Shown piece after piece: positions 42,635 to 51,206 of a stretch of DNA of 51,234 nt. Each line of letters starts with the position of its first letter. Position 1 is the stretch's first letter. Where the stretch lies: contig DATCBN010000030.1 in the NCBI GenBank assembly GCA_036511855.1, positions 1-51,234 of the forward strand, in the 5' to 3' direction. The translations under genes and the position numbers were made by a program. This stretch comes from Candidatus Eremiobacteraceae bacterium. GTDB taxonomy: Bacteria > Vulcanimicrobiota > Vulcanimicrobiia > Eremiobacterales > Eremiobacteraceae. The notes beneath the pieces are model-generated. The model saw only the letters and a list, made by a program, of their open reading frames with translations. It made no database searches and was not told where the DNA came from.

Positions 42635-43905
42635 AGCGATGCGCGCGCTGCGGCGACCGTGCGCGCGATGTCATCCGGGCTGTGCGCGAGCGAGACGAAG
42701 GCGGCTTCGAATTGCGACGGCGCCAGATAGACGCCGCGCTCGAGCATGTTATTGAAGAAAGCGGCGAACGACTTGGTGTCCGCCTTTTTAGCGCTCGCAA
42801 GATCCGTCACGGGCGTCGCGCTGAAGAAAAAACCCCACAACGACCCGGCATGCGCGGTCTGGACGGAGACGCCGGCGGCGGCGAACGCGTCGCGCCAGCC
42901 GCGTTCGAGCAGCGCAGTTTTCGACTCAAGCCGCTCGTAGACGCCCGGTTCGGCAAGTTCGCGCAACTGCGCGATGCCGGCCGCCATCGCGAGCGGGTTG
43001 CCCGAGAGCGTGCCCGCCTGGTAGACATCGCCGCTGGGCGCGAGCCGTGTCATTATTTCCCGCCTACCGCCGAACGCGCCGACCGGAAGGCCGGCGCCGA
43101 TCACCTTGCCCAAGCACGTCAGGTCCGGCACGATGCCGTACACCGCCTGCGCGCCGCCGTACGCCACGCGGAAGCCCGTCATCACTTCGTCGAAGATGAG
43201 CAGCGCGCCGGCGCGCGCGGTGATGTCTCGCAGCCCCTGCAGATAACCTTGACCCGGCAGCACCAATCCCATGTTGCCCGCGACAGGTTCGACGATGACG
43301 CATGCGATTTGGCCCGGGTTGCTTTCAAATGCAGCTTCGAGCGCGGCGGCATCGTTGTACGGCACGACGATCGTGTCGGCGGCTTGGCTCTTAGACACTC
43401 CCGGCGAGTCCGGCACGCCGAGGGTGAGCGCGCCCGATCCCGCGCTGACCAACAACGCGTCGGCGTGACCGTGATAGCAGCCGGCGCACTTCACGATCTT
43501 GTCGCGTTTTGTGAACGCGCGCGCCAACCGCAGCGCGCTCATGCACGCCTCGGTGCCTGAGTTGACGAAGCGCACGAGCTCGATCGAAGGCATGGCCTTC
43601 GTCACGAGTTCGGCTAGCTCGACTTCGAATGCGGTGGGCGCGCCGAACGAGGTGCCCATGCGCGCGGCCCGCTCGATCGCTGCGACCACGGCTTCGTGCG
43701 CGTGCCCGAGGATGAGCGGCCCCCACGAGCCCACGTAGTCGATGTACTCATTTCCATCGACGTCGTAGATCCGCGAACCTTCGCCGCGGGCGATGAAGCG
43801 CGGCGTGCCTCCAACCGCTGCGAACGCACGCACCGGCGAATTGACGCCGCCGGGGATGACGCGCCGCGCCGCCGCGAACAACTCAGTCGATCGTGGGGTG
43901 TTCAT
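42631..43905 (-). CDS. hemL: Glutamate-1-semialdehyde 2,1-aminomutase
   Basis: 424 residues; PLP enzyme converting glutamate-1-semialdehyde to 5-aminolaevulinate. Motifs: [71 protein letters not shown] and Schiff-base Lys267 in [17 protein letters not shown]. Length is typical. It overlaps the mobA-like stop upstream and rex downstream, each by 4 bp (ATGA). Confidence 0.97.
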   Translation of the reverse strand: MNTPRSTELFAAARRVIPGGVNSPVRAFAAVGGTPRFIARGEGSRIYDVDGNEYIDYVGSWGPLILGHAHEAVVAAIERAARMGTSFGAPTAFEVELAELVTKAMPSIELVRFVNSGTEACMSALRLARAFTKRDKIVKCAGCYHGHADALLVSAGSGALTLGVPDSPGVSKSQAADTIVVPYNDAAALEAAFESNPGQIACVIVEPVAGNMGLVLPGQGYLQGLRDITARAGALLIFDEVMTGFRVAYGGAQAVYGIVPDLTCLGKVIGAGLPVGAFGGRREIMTRLAPSGDVYQAGTLSGNPLAMAAGIAQLRELAEPGVYERLESKTALLERGWRDAFAAAGVSVQTAHAGSLWGFFFSATPVTDLASAKKADTKSFAAFFNNMLERGVYLAPSQFEAAFVSLAHSPDDIARTVAAARASL

Positions 43906-44537
43906 GTTCTCCGATCGCGAGCGGCCGATGCGCTTCGCAGGCTTTCGTAGTCGCGGGGCGTGTTGACGTTGGCCAACGCTGGCTCATCTTCCGGCACGAT
44001 CGGGTAGTAAACGGTGCGCAAGCCGTCGAGCGCAGCAGTGACATTGCGGCGGCCGTTCGCGAGTGCGATGCGCGCCGCCGCCAGCCACGGCGCGGCCTTA
44101 TACAATGCGGCCAAAGGCTCGAGCGTGCCGTCGGCATGCGCCGGAACGATCGCGTCGGGCCAAACTGCCGCTTGCGCCGCTGCGACAACGCGCGCGACGA
44201 AGGCGGCGTCGATTCCCGGCATGTCGCCTGCGGCTGCGAAGAAGTACGGCGTGTTCACGGCCGAGGCGCATGAGGCGAGCGCCGCGAGCGGGCCTTCGCC
44301 TGGGCGGTCGTCGTAGACGACCGGCACGTCGAGTTGAGCGGCGATCTCGGCCGGCAAGAGGCCGTTGGCGGACACGATGCACGGATCACCCGTTGCCGAA
44401 AGCGCGCGCACCACGCGAACGAGCATCGGCTCGCCGTTTACGGGCAACGCGAGCTTGCCGGGCAAGCGCGTGGCAGCGCCGCCGGCGAGCACGATGATGG
44501 TGACGCGCTTTTCAGCGCCGGGCGCGTCGAGCGGCAT
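43902..44537 (-). CDS. MobA-like nucleotidyltransferase
   Basis: 211 residues. The GT-A nucleotidyltransferase opening [20 protein letters not shown] (MobA family LAGG-S-RMG-DK-L) and the AAGDMPGID metal site indicate a molybdenum-cofactor guanylyl- or cytidylyltransferase or a related enzyme. Compared with MobA, the RMG-x-DK segment is RLPGK, so the nucleotide or acceptor may differ. Its start lies 26 bp inside hemB; a GTG start at VTIIVLAGG (44504) would avoid that. Its place between hemB and hemL is unusual and suggests co-regulation of metal cofactor pathways. Confidence 0.78.
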   Translation of the reverse strand: MPLDAPGAEKRVTIIVLAGGAATRLPGKLALPVNGEPMLVRVVRALSATGDPCIVSANGLLPAEIAAQLDVPVVYDDRPGEGPLAALASCASAVNTPYFFAAAGDMPGIDAAFVARVVAAAQAAVWPDAIVPAHADGTLEPLAALYKAAPWLAAARIALANGRRNVTAALDGLRTVYYPIVPEDEPALANVNTPRDYESLRSASAARDRRT

Positions 44538-45489
44538 AGGCGCGCGCGAAATAGGTCACGATGATATCGGCGCCGGCGCGTTTGAAGGCGACGAGCAATT
44601 CGTCCACGGTGCGCTCTTCTTCGAGGTATCCTTTCGCCACCGCAGCCTTGACCATCGCGTATTCGCCGCTGACGTTGTAGACGGCGAGCGGCAAGAGCAC
44701 CGCGTCGCGCACCGCACGCACCACATCCAAATACGCCATCGCCGGCTTTATCATGATGACGTCTGCGCCTTCTTCGGCGTCGAGCTGCGCTTCTTTCACC
44801 GCCTCGAGCACGTTGGACGGATCCATTTGGTGCGTGCGGCGGTCGCCGAACGCCGGCGTCGAATCCACCGCCTCCCGGAATGGGCCGTAAAACGCGGATG
44901 CGTACTTGACGGCGTACGACATCACGCCGGTGGCGGCAAAACCGGCTCCGTCGAGCGCCGAGCGGATCGCGCCAACGCGGCCGTCCATCATATCTGAGGG
45001 CGCAACGAAGTCGGCGCCGCATTTCGCATACGAGAGCGCGCCGCGAGCGAGCAGCTCCACGCTGCGGTCGTTGTCGATGTGGCCATCGTCGTCCACGATC
45101 CCGCAGTGACCGTGCGACGTGTACTCGCACGCGCACAGATCGGCTGCGACGAGTAGCTCCGGGCATGCGCGCTTGATGCCTTCGATCGCGAGCTGCACGG
45201 GGCCGTCGGGCTTGTCGAGCCACGACGCCGCTTCGTCTTTGGACGGTGGCAGTCCGAACAAGAGCACGGCGGGGATGCCAAGCGCGGCTGCGGCTTTTGC
45301 ATCTTCCACGACTGAGTCGACCGATTGATGATACACGCCGGGCATCGATTTGATTTCCGTGCGTACGCCGGAGCCGGGCACGACGAACAGCGGCTCGACA
45401 AGATCGTCGACGCTGACCGAGTGTTCGGCGACCATTCGCCGAAGGGTCGCTGTGGAACGCAGCCTGCGCGGGCGGATCGGAAGCTTCAC
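44512..45489 (-). CDS. hemB: Delta-aminolaevulinic acid dehydratase (porphobilinogen synthase)
   Basis: 325 residues; joins two 5-aminolaevulinates to porphobilinogen. Schiff-base lysines are Lys195 (SYAVKYASAFYGPFRE) and Lys248 (VIMIKPAMAYLD). The zinc-type cysteine cluster is Cys119, Cys121 and Cys129 in DLCACEYTSHGHCG, so it is a Zn2+-dependent form rather than Mg2+-only. The GTG start overlaps the hemC stop as GTGA, which fixes the N-terminus; an upstream open frame is a shadow in hemC. Confidence 0.96.
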   Translation of the reverse strand: MKLPIRPRRLRSTATLRRMVAEHSVSVDDLVEPLFVVPGSGVRTEIKSMPGVYHQSVDSVVEDAKAAAALGIPAVLLFGLPPSKDEAASWLDKPDGPVQLAIEGIKRACPELLVAADLCACEYTSHGHCGIVDDDGHIDNDRSVELLARGALSYAKCGADFVAPSDMMDGRVGAIRSALDGAGFAATGVMSYAVKYASAFYGPFREAVDSTPAFGDRRTHQMDPSNVLEAVKEAQLDAEEGADVIMIKPAMAYLDVVRAVRDAVLLPLAVYNVSGEYAMVKAAVAKGYLEEERTVDELLVAFKRAGADIIVTYFARAYAARRARR

Positions 45490-46448
45490 GCTTTTTTGGT
45501 CTCCGCCGCTCTGCACAGTGCGAGGATGTCGCGGCCGCCGGCGTCGAGCATTTCGTCGGCAGCCATCTCGGCGCGCGCCGTTCCCACCTCTGCATCGCAC
45601 GCGAAAGTCCGGCGAAGCCAAACGTCGCCGCCCGGCGATCCGACGAACGCGGACATGGTCGCGTGTCCATTGTCAATCGATGCGTACGCGCCGATCGGCA
45701 TGAGACAGCCGCCGCCCATCTGCCGCAAGAACGAGCGCTCCATCGTGGTCGCGATCGCCGTCGGGGCATGCTGCAGTGGCGCAAGCAAATCCGCAACGCG
45801 TTTGTCGCCGGTCCGATGCTGGACGAAGATCGCGCCTTGCCCGGGCGCGGGAACGAACGTAGCCGGATCGAGCGGCGAACCACCGCCGACGGATCCGAGA
45901 AGGCCTATCCGGTCCATGCCGGCGACGGCGAGCACGGCGGCATCGTAGCGCTGGTCGAGCACGGCGCGCACGCGCGTATCGACGTTGCCCCGTATGTCGC
46001 GGATGTCGAGATCCGGGCGCAATGCGAGCAGCTGCGCGCGGCGGCGCGGCGAACTGGTCCCGATGAGAGCGTTGTGCGGCAATGACGCGATCGTGGGATA
46101 GCGGTTGTCGCGGGAGATCAACGCGTCGCGCGCATCGCCTCGTTCGATCGTGATGCCCGCATCCACCCCGGCGCGCGTCTCGGTCGGCATGTCTTTGAGC
46201 GAATGCACGGCGATGTCGGCACGGTCCTCGAGCAATGCCGTCTCCAATTCTTTGATGAAGACCCCGTCGCCGCCGATCGCGGCAATGCTCCGGTCTTGAA
46301 CCGAATCGCCGCGCGTCGTGATTTCGAGCATGACGTGCGCGCAGCCGGCGACGCGCGCGAGCAGCGTGGCGACGAGTTCGGCTTGAGCCAGTGCGAGGCG
46401 GCTCTTGCGCGTGGCGATGCGCAAGGCGGCGACGTGCGTTGCGGACAT
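45486..46448 (-). CDS. hemC: Hydroxymethylbilane synthase (porphobilinogen deaminase)
   Basis: 320 residues; polymerises four porphobilinogens into hydroxymethylbilane on a dipyrromethane cofactor bound to Cys248 (MGGGCLMPIGAYA). Other motifs: LRIATRKSRLALAQAE, TRGDSVQD, GVFIKELETALL, DIAVHSLKDMPTE and RRRAQLLALRPDL. ATG 46448 matches the family; an upstream in-frame extension (to 46496) would run into the divergent gene's start. It is the first gene of the haem operon and divergent from the glycosyltransferase gene across about 46 bp. Confidence 0.95.
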   Translation of the reverse strand: MSATHVAALRIATRKSRLALAQAELVATLLARVAGCAHVMLEITTRGDSVQDRSIAAIGGDGVFIKELETALLEDRADIAVHSLKDMPTETRAGVDAGITIERGDARDALISRDNRYPTIASLPHNALIGTSSPRRRAQLLALRPDLDIRDIRGNVDTRVRAVLDQRYDAAVLAVAGMDRIGLLGSVGGGSPLDPATFVPAPGQGAIFVQHRTGDKRVADLLAPLQHAPTAIATTMERSFLRQMGGGCLMPIGAYASIDNGHATMSAFVGSPGGDVWLRRTFACDAEVGTARAEMAADEMLDAGGRDILALCRAAETKKA

Positions 46449-46494
46449 GATAGGCGGACTCCGTTCGCCCGCAGCTTCGCCGGCTCCCACGAGC

Positions 46495-48153
46495 ATGGCG
46501 CTAAAGAGGGGAAGCCGTGCGGCTTTTGCAACTCACGTCGGCGTGAACGCGTCGTCCGGCGCGCCCGATTTGCGAATTCCGCCGTTCCTCACCGCCGCGG
46601 TATTCACGCTATTGGCCGCTATCTATCTCGTCCGTCTCGGCGCGGGCAGCCTCTGGGACAATAGCGAGCCAACCTACGGCGAGATCGTCAAAGAACTGTT
46701 CCGGACCGGCGATTGGCTGACGCTGCATCTGAATTTCCGGCCTTGGGATACGCATCCGCCCCTTTGGTTCTGGACAGCGGGTCTTAGCGCGATGCTCTTC
46801 GGGTTGAACGAGTTTGCGCTTCGTTTGCCGAGCGCGCTGTTCGGCATCGCCACCGCGATCGCGACGTATCGCGCCGGCCGGCGCATGTACGGTTCGGCGG
46901 AAGGGCTGATCGCAGCGCTCGCCGCCGGCACAAGCCTCGAGATGATCGTGCTCTCCCGGCTCGCCATGATGGAGACGGCGCTGATCTTCTTCATGACCGT
47001 CGCGTTCTTTTGGTCGTATTTCGCACTGCGCGACGGCGACGGGCGTGCGCTGTGGATCGCGGCGGCTGCGGCGGCGCTCGGCACATTGACCAAAGGCCCG
47101 ATCGCGCTCGTTCTTCCGTTGCTCGTGATCCTGCTGTGGCTCGCGTGGACGCGCGGCTGGTCGCGGCTTCGCGGTCAACCGGTTCTTGGCGCGGCAGTGG
47201 CCTATATCGTCATCGCCGGTTCGTGGTTCGCGATCGCCACGATGTTGCGTGGTTCGGGTTTTCTCGGCGAGTACTTCGGGCTTTCAAACGTCGGCCGCTT
47301 CTTACATCCGTTCGAGAATCAACCAGGTCCCTGGTGGTACTACGTACCAGTGCTCCTGTTGGGTTTTTTCCCGTTCATCGCATTCTTGCCGCAAGCGTTG
47401 CAGCGGGCGTGGCGACTCCGCAGCGACGACGAGCGCTTTCTCCTTCTTTGTGTTGCGGTGCCCTTCGTGTTCTTCTCGATCGCGCAGACAAAATTGCCGA
47501 ACTACATCGCGGTGTTCTTTCCGGCGCTCGGTATTCTCGTGGCGAGCTTCGTGGGGGCTTCGGCGCGCGAGAACAACTTGAGACCGCTGCGCTCAGCCCT
47601 GATATTCTTGCCGGCCGCGCTAGTGCTGCTCACCGCCGGAATCGCGTTCTATGGCAGATTGCATTTCCAGGGCGAGATGGCGGCCCTTGCGCCGTCGCTC
47701 GCGACGCTTGCGTGGCTCGTTGTCGTGCCGTGCGTGCTGACCGCCGTGCTGACGGTGGCGCTGAAGCGAGTCTGGCTAGCACCGGTCGGCTTGAGCCTCA
47801 CGATGGCCGGATTCGTGGCCGCGCTCGCGTTTTTCATCCTGCCGGAAGTGGAGACGTTCAAACCGATGAAGGGAATGGCCGCACAATTGATGTCGCACGA
47901 CCGCGCCGGCGACGCGGTCTGCTTCGACGGCGTGAGCGGTGGATTCTCGCTTTTGTTCTATACTGAATCCGGCCCTGTGACGTCGATTGGTCACGATCCG
48001 ACCGACGTCAATCCCAAAAAGTATTTCGCGGCCGAGAAACGCGCGCTGTGCGTCGTCTCACCGCAGCGCTACGACGACCTACGCGCGAGCGGCCTTCCGC
48101 TTACCGTTTTGGCGCGCGACCAAAAGCTGTGGCTGGTGACCAACTCTCTGTAG
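46495..48153 (+). CDS. ArnT/PMT-type membrane glycosyltransferase
   Basis: About 552 residues with 11-13 transmembrane helices and a C-terminal periplasmic domain (about 440-552). The first periplasmic loop has the acidic site LWDNSEPTYGEIVKELF and PWDTHPPLWFWTAGL, typical of the GT39/GT83 (PMT_2) family that transfers sugars from polyprenyl phosphates to lipid A, glycans or proteins. The exact acceptor is unknown. The frame is open further upstream to 46405, but ATG 46495 clears the divergent hemC start; a GTG about 15 codons later is also possible. Confidence 0.85.
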   Translation: MALKRGSRAAFATHVGVNASSGAPDLRIPPFLTAAVFTLLAAIYLVRLGAGSLWDNSEPTYGEIVKELFRTGDWLTLHLNFRPWDTHPPLWFWTAGLSAMLFGLNEFALRLPSALFGIATAIATYRAGRRMYGSAEGLIAALAAGTSLEMIVLSRLAMMETALIFFMTVAFFWSYFALRDGDGRALWIAAAAAALGTLTKGPIALVLPLLVILLWLAWTRGWSRLRGQPVLGAAVAYIVIAGSWFAIATMLRGSGFLGEYFGLSNVGRFLHPFENQPGPWWYYVPVLLLGFFPFIAFLPQALQRAWRLRSDDERFLLLCVAVPFVFFSIAQTKLPNYIAVFFPALGILVASFVGASARENNLRPLRSALIFLPAALVLLTAGIAFYGRLHFQGEMAALAPSLATLAWLVVVPCVLTAVLTVALKRVWLAPVGLSLTMAGFVAALAFFILPEVETFKPMKGMAAQLMSHDRAGDAVCFDGVSGGFSLLFYTESGPVTSIGHDPTDVNPKKYFAAEKRALCVVSPQRYDDLRASGLPLTVLARDQKLWLVTNSL

Positions 48154-48169
48154 GAAGGCAAATGTACTA

Positions 48170-48217
48170 GGGCAAGCATCGCTTGCCCAAAAAAAATTGG
48201 GTGAGCGATGCTCACCC
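48170..48217. repeat. Pair of REP-like palindromes
   Basis: GGGCAAGCATCGCTTGCCC (48170-48188) and GGGTGAGCGATGCTCACCC (48199-48217), separated by an A-rich spacer ending in TT. Preceded by GTACTA and followed by TCCTAC, as in the cluster downstream of lexA. They separate the convergent glycosyltransferase and ccsA genes. Confidence 0.88.
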
Positions 48218-48233
48218 TCCTACGGGTTGATTG

Positions 48234-49115
48234 TTATTTGTAAGAGTGAAGCCCGCTGATCCAGATGTTCACGCCGAAGTAGCAGAACATGATGCTGGCG
48301 AATCCGACGATGGACGTCCAAGCCGAATTGACGCCGCGCCACGAAGGCCGCGTGTGCATGTGCAGGTACGCTGCGTAGACGAGCCACGATACGAGCGCCG
48401 CGGTCTCTTTCGGGTCCCACTGCCAATATGCACCCCAGGCGTCGTGCGCCCAAAGCGCACCCAAGACGATTCCGATGGTGAGCAATATCTCGCCGACCGC
48501 GACGACGCGGTACGTGACCACGTCGAGCTTAGACGACGGCGGCACGTTGACGAGCCAGGCTTGTGGCGTGGCCGCCTCTTCGCTGCGCCGTTTCAGGAGA
48601 AAGAGAACGCTCGTCGCGAACCCGATCAAGAACGATGCATATGCAGCCAACACGATCGGCACGTGGTAGACGATCCAATATGATTTGAGCGACGGTACCA
48701 GGGGCTCGAGCCCCTTGTTCCAACCGCTTGCGTAGGCGAGCAAGAGGTCGGCGACGGCGAACACGATCGGACCCGCATACCAGATCTTGAAGCGCGCGCC
48801 GAACGTGACGAAGAGAAGCACCGTCCAGAGCACGACCACAGAGAGCGAGCCATAAAGATCATTCCACGGCACGTGGCCGCTGTAGTACCACCGCAGACCG
48901 AGGCTTACGATCTGGCATGCGGCTCCGCCGACGGCAATCGAGACGCCGGCGAATAGCACCACTCTGTTCTGGAAGAACCACCAGCCGACGAAGACCGCGA
49001 ACGCGAACACGTAGATGATGACGGCCGCCAAGTACCATTCCATGTACTGCAGCGAATGCGCGGTCATCGCCGCGGCGGCGTTTGAGTTGTACTGCGAGTA
49101 GTTGGTATCAGGCAT
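48234..49115 (-). CDS. ccsA: Cytochrome c biogenesis protein CcsA (ResC)
   Basis: 293-residue membrane protein of system II cytochrome c maturation; with ResB it exports haem and attaches it to apocytochromes. The haem-binding WWD motif is clear (ALWAHDAWGAYWQWDPKET), with flanking membrane helices and conserved histidines such as WIVYHVPIVLAAYASF and YLHMHTRPSWRG. Its start overlaps the resB end by 8 bp, so the two are translated together. The length (about 290) is that of the short CcsA/ResC form. Confidence 0.95.
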   Translation of the reverse strand: MPDTNYSQYNSNAAAAMTAHSLQYMEWYLAAVIIYVFAFAVFVGWWFFQNRVVLFAGVSIAVGGAACQIVSLGLRWYYSGHVPWNDLYGSLSVVVLWTVLLFVTFGARFKIWYAGPIVFAVADLLLAYASGWNKGLEPLVPSLKSYWIVYHVPIVLAAYASFLIGFATSVLFLLKRRSEEAATPQAWLVNVPPSSKLDVVTYRVVAVGEILLTIGIVLGALWAHDAWGAYWQWDPKETAALVSWLVYAAYLHMHTRPSWRGVNSAWTSIVGFASIMFCYFGVNIWISGLHSYK

Positions 49116-50286
49116 AGGCTTTCACCGTACTGACATCGTCCGGGGCGGCGCTTTTGGCCAAGGCTTCGCGCCATCCGGATACGAGCGCAGCGAAATCGTC
49201 CTCGTACATCGCGTTGCCTTTCGTGGTCGTGACCGCGACGTCCGCCTCAACGCCGGAAGCACCCCGCCGGACCCGCGCATAGAGCTTGACGGGTAGAAAG
49301 AACAACGACATCACGAAGCCTGCGATGAGGATCGCGACGCCGAGACCGACATAGTCCTCGCCCGGATCTCGCCGGTACGTCATGCCGGACCACGCGATCG
49401 GCGCGAGTGCGGTGACTTTGTAGCCGTCGCCCACATCCACGGTCTTGCCGACCGGAAGGATGATCGGTTTGTCGGTCGTGGGGATGTTGTCGTGAAACGC
49501 CCAGAACACGTACTCGTCTGTCTTCGGCAGCCGCACACCCGGCGGCAGTTGCGACGGATCGCTCGGCCCCGCCATGGTCATGAATTGCACGCCGCGGCTC
49601 GTTCCGGGAAACAGCACTTCATCTTGCGGCATCAAGCGCTGTGCTCCGTCGACTGCGACCGGCTTACCGTGGCGCGTCACCGCGAGCCTTCCGGCAAAAC
49701 CGTACGAAGCTTGGTAGATGTAGATACCGTCATGGGTCACGTACGGATGATTCACGGTGACGCTCGGCGCAGCGTTGTCGTCGGGTCCGGCCAGCGCCAC
49801 ATCGGATTGGAAACTCGACGCTTGATAAAACGTCCCGGTCGGCGTCTGGACGGGCTCGAACGTCGCCGTAAATTTCCGCAGCGTCAATTGCAGCGGCGTT
49901 TGCGCCACCGCGATCGTCTGGCCGTCGAATGCCATGAGCTGGCCGCGGATGCCGAATTTCCAGCCCAAGAAGATGCCGATGCACAGCACGACAAATCCGA
50001 GATGCGCCACCAACACGCCGTAACGCGCCCACTTCTGGCGGTGCGCGAACGCCCAGTGGGCGCCGTCTATTTCCTGCGTTCGCACGTTGAACCCGCGCTG
50101 CTTGAGATACGCATCCGAAGCAGCAGCGGCCGCCGCCTGCGTTCCTGCCACATGCGCGCTCGCCCGCAAGGCGAAGTGCTCGATGGGCACTGCCCGGTCG
50201 GCGGGGAAGCGCTTTGGGATGACGCGTCTGAAGGTGCACACCGACATCGACACGAGCAACAGGACGACGAGCGAGATGTAGGGCAC
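49108..50286 (-). CDS. resB: Cytochrome c biogenesis protein ResB, main part (downstream of an internal TAG)
   Basis: 392 residues from a GTG that is the first start available after the internal stop. It contains three of the four ResB membrane helices (about 2-18, 90-112 and 322-342) and the large periplasmic domain. CTFRRVIPKRF after the first of these helices is typical of ResB. The reading frame is continuous, without any frameshift, with the 51-codon fragment upstream; only TAG at 50347-50349 separates them. If translated from this GTG the protein would lack helix 1. It may be a broken gene, need readthrough, or reflect a sequence error. CcsA follows with an 8-bp overlap. Confidence 0.85.
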   Translation of the reverse strand: MPYISLVVLLLVSMSVCTFRRVIPKRFPADRAVPIEHFALRASAHVAGTQAAAAAASDAYLKQRGFNVRTQEIDGAHWAFAHRQKWARYGVLVAHLGFVVLCIGIFLGWKFGIRGQLMAFDGQTIAVAQTPLQLTLRKFTATFEPVQTPTGTFYQASSFQSDVALAGPDDNAAPSVTVNHPYVTHDGIYIYQASYGFAGRLAVTRHGKPVAVDGAQRLMPQDEVLFPGTSRGVQFMTMAGPSDPSQLPPGVRLPKTDEYVFWAFHDNIPTTDKPIILPVGKTVDVGDGYKVTALAPIAWSGMTYRRDPGEDYVGLGVAILIAGFVMSLFFLPVKLYARVRRGASGVEADVAVTTTKGNAMYEDDFAALVSGWREALAKSAAPDDVSTVKAYA

Positions 50287-50346
50287 CGAGTGGAAGACGC
50301 CGTCGAGGTGAAGCCGGATGACCAGGTTCGCGACCGCCGACGGATA

Positions 50347-50502
50347 CTATTGATAGTAGTGATCCGGCGTCTGATTCTGATCGATGATCGTGCCGACGGT
50401 CGTCGCGGCCGCCCACACGCAGAACACGGCGACCGGAAACAGCACGTTGCTGAGCACGTCGAGCACTTCGTCTGCGAACGGCCTCCGGCGAGTGGTGCTC
50501 AT
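50347..50502 (-). pseudogene. resB: ResB N-terminal fragment ending at in-frame TAG
   Basis: 51 codons encoding the ResB start: DEVLDVLSNVLFPVAVF, the first transmembrane helix and the family's GTIIDQNQTPDHYYQ, then TAG. After the stop the same frame continues YPSAVANLVIRLHLDGVFHS into the ResB body, which fits the family (GT-IPQ-Q-P-FY...YG...LGL-VYHS). The ATG overlaps the tatC stop as ATGA, which shows that this is the native resB start. The original gene was therefore 49108-50502 (464 codons plus stop), split by one nonsense codon. Confidence 0.85.
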
Positions 50503-51206
50503 GCCGGTGCGATTTTCGGCTGCGTGACACGCACCACCGCGATGCTCGCGAGATACAGCCCGAGCAGCGGAAGTGCCAGCAGGCCCATGGTCAACGGATT
50601 GCCGTCGGGAGCGGCGACGCCGGCGAGGACGCATATCACGACGGTCGCGTGGCGCCACTTGTCCGCGAGCATCTTCGCGTTCACCAAGCCGATGCTCGCG
50701 AGGATCGAAAGCACGATCGGAAGTTGGAACATGACCGCGAAGATGCCGAGCAAGACGGTGACGAAGCCGATGGTCGGCTCCAACTGATACGTGCCGACGA
50801 GGCCCGCCTGCTGCGTGAGGCTCAGAAGCGCGCGCAGAACGAACGGCAAGATGAGAAAGCCGCAAAATGCGATGCCGAGCGCGGACATGAAGAACGACGG
50901 GATCACGTACCATCCGATCCGGCCGCGGACGCGGCGATCGAGGGCGGGTGCGACAAACGCGTAGAGTTGATAGAGCACGACCGGCATGCCGGCCACGACC
51001 CCCGCGAGCAGCGAGAGCTTGATCTCTACCGTGATGATCTCTGCCGGCGAGAACACGTGCAATTGAATTCCGTTCAAGAAGCGCTGCTCGACCCAGTTGA
51101 GCATGCGCGGCATCAGCGGAAAGGCGACCGCTGAAATAACGACGACGGTGATGATCGAGATGAAGAGGCGGTTACGCAGCTCGGCGAGGTGCTGCGTGAA
51201 CGTCAT
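50499..51206 (-). CDS. tatC: Sec-independent translocase subunit TatC
   Basis: 235 residues with six transmembrane helices; receptor core of the Tat system that exports folded cofactor-bearing proteins. Motifs: TFTQHLAELRNRLF at the N-terminus, FSPAEIITVEIKLSLLAG (first periplasmic loop and helix 2), MPVVLYQLYAFVAPAL, and the late NPLTMGLLALPLLGLYLASI. The frame stays open to the window edge (EEKLVDDVE before ATG 51206), so the true start may lie beyond the window. It ends overlapping the resB ATG by 4 bp. Confidence 0.93.
   Translation of the reverse strand: MTFTQHLAELRNRLFISIITVVVISAVAFPLMPRMLNWVEQRFLNGIQLHVFSPAEIITVEIKLSLLAGVVAGMPVVLYQLYAFVAPALDRRVRGRIGWYVIPSFFMSALGIAFCGFLILPFVLRALLSLTQQAGLVGTYQLEPTIGFVTVLLGIFAVMFQLPIVLSILASIGLVNAKMLADKWRHATVVICVLAGVAAPDGNPLTMGLLALPLLGLYLASIAVVRVTQPKIAPA

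Noticed and set aside
46405-46494. 30-residue N-terminal extension of the glycosyltransferase
   Set aside because: It would overlap the divergent hemC start and adds a non-membrane segment unlike the family.
50347-50349. TAG recoded as an amino acid across the genome
   Set aside because: rpsO, panB and the LysM gene end at TAG in the expected place, so TAG is a working stop; the resB case is local.
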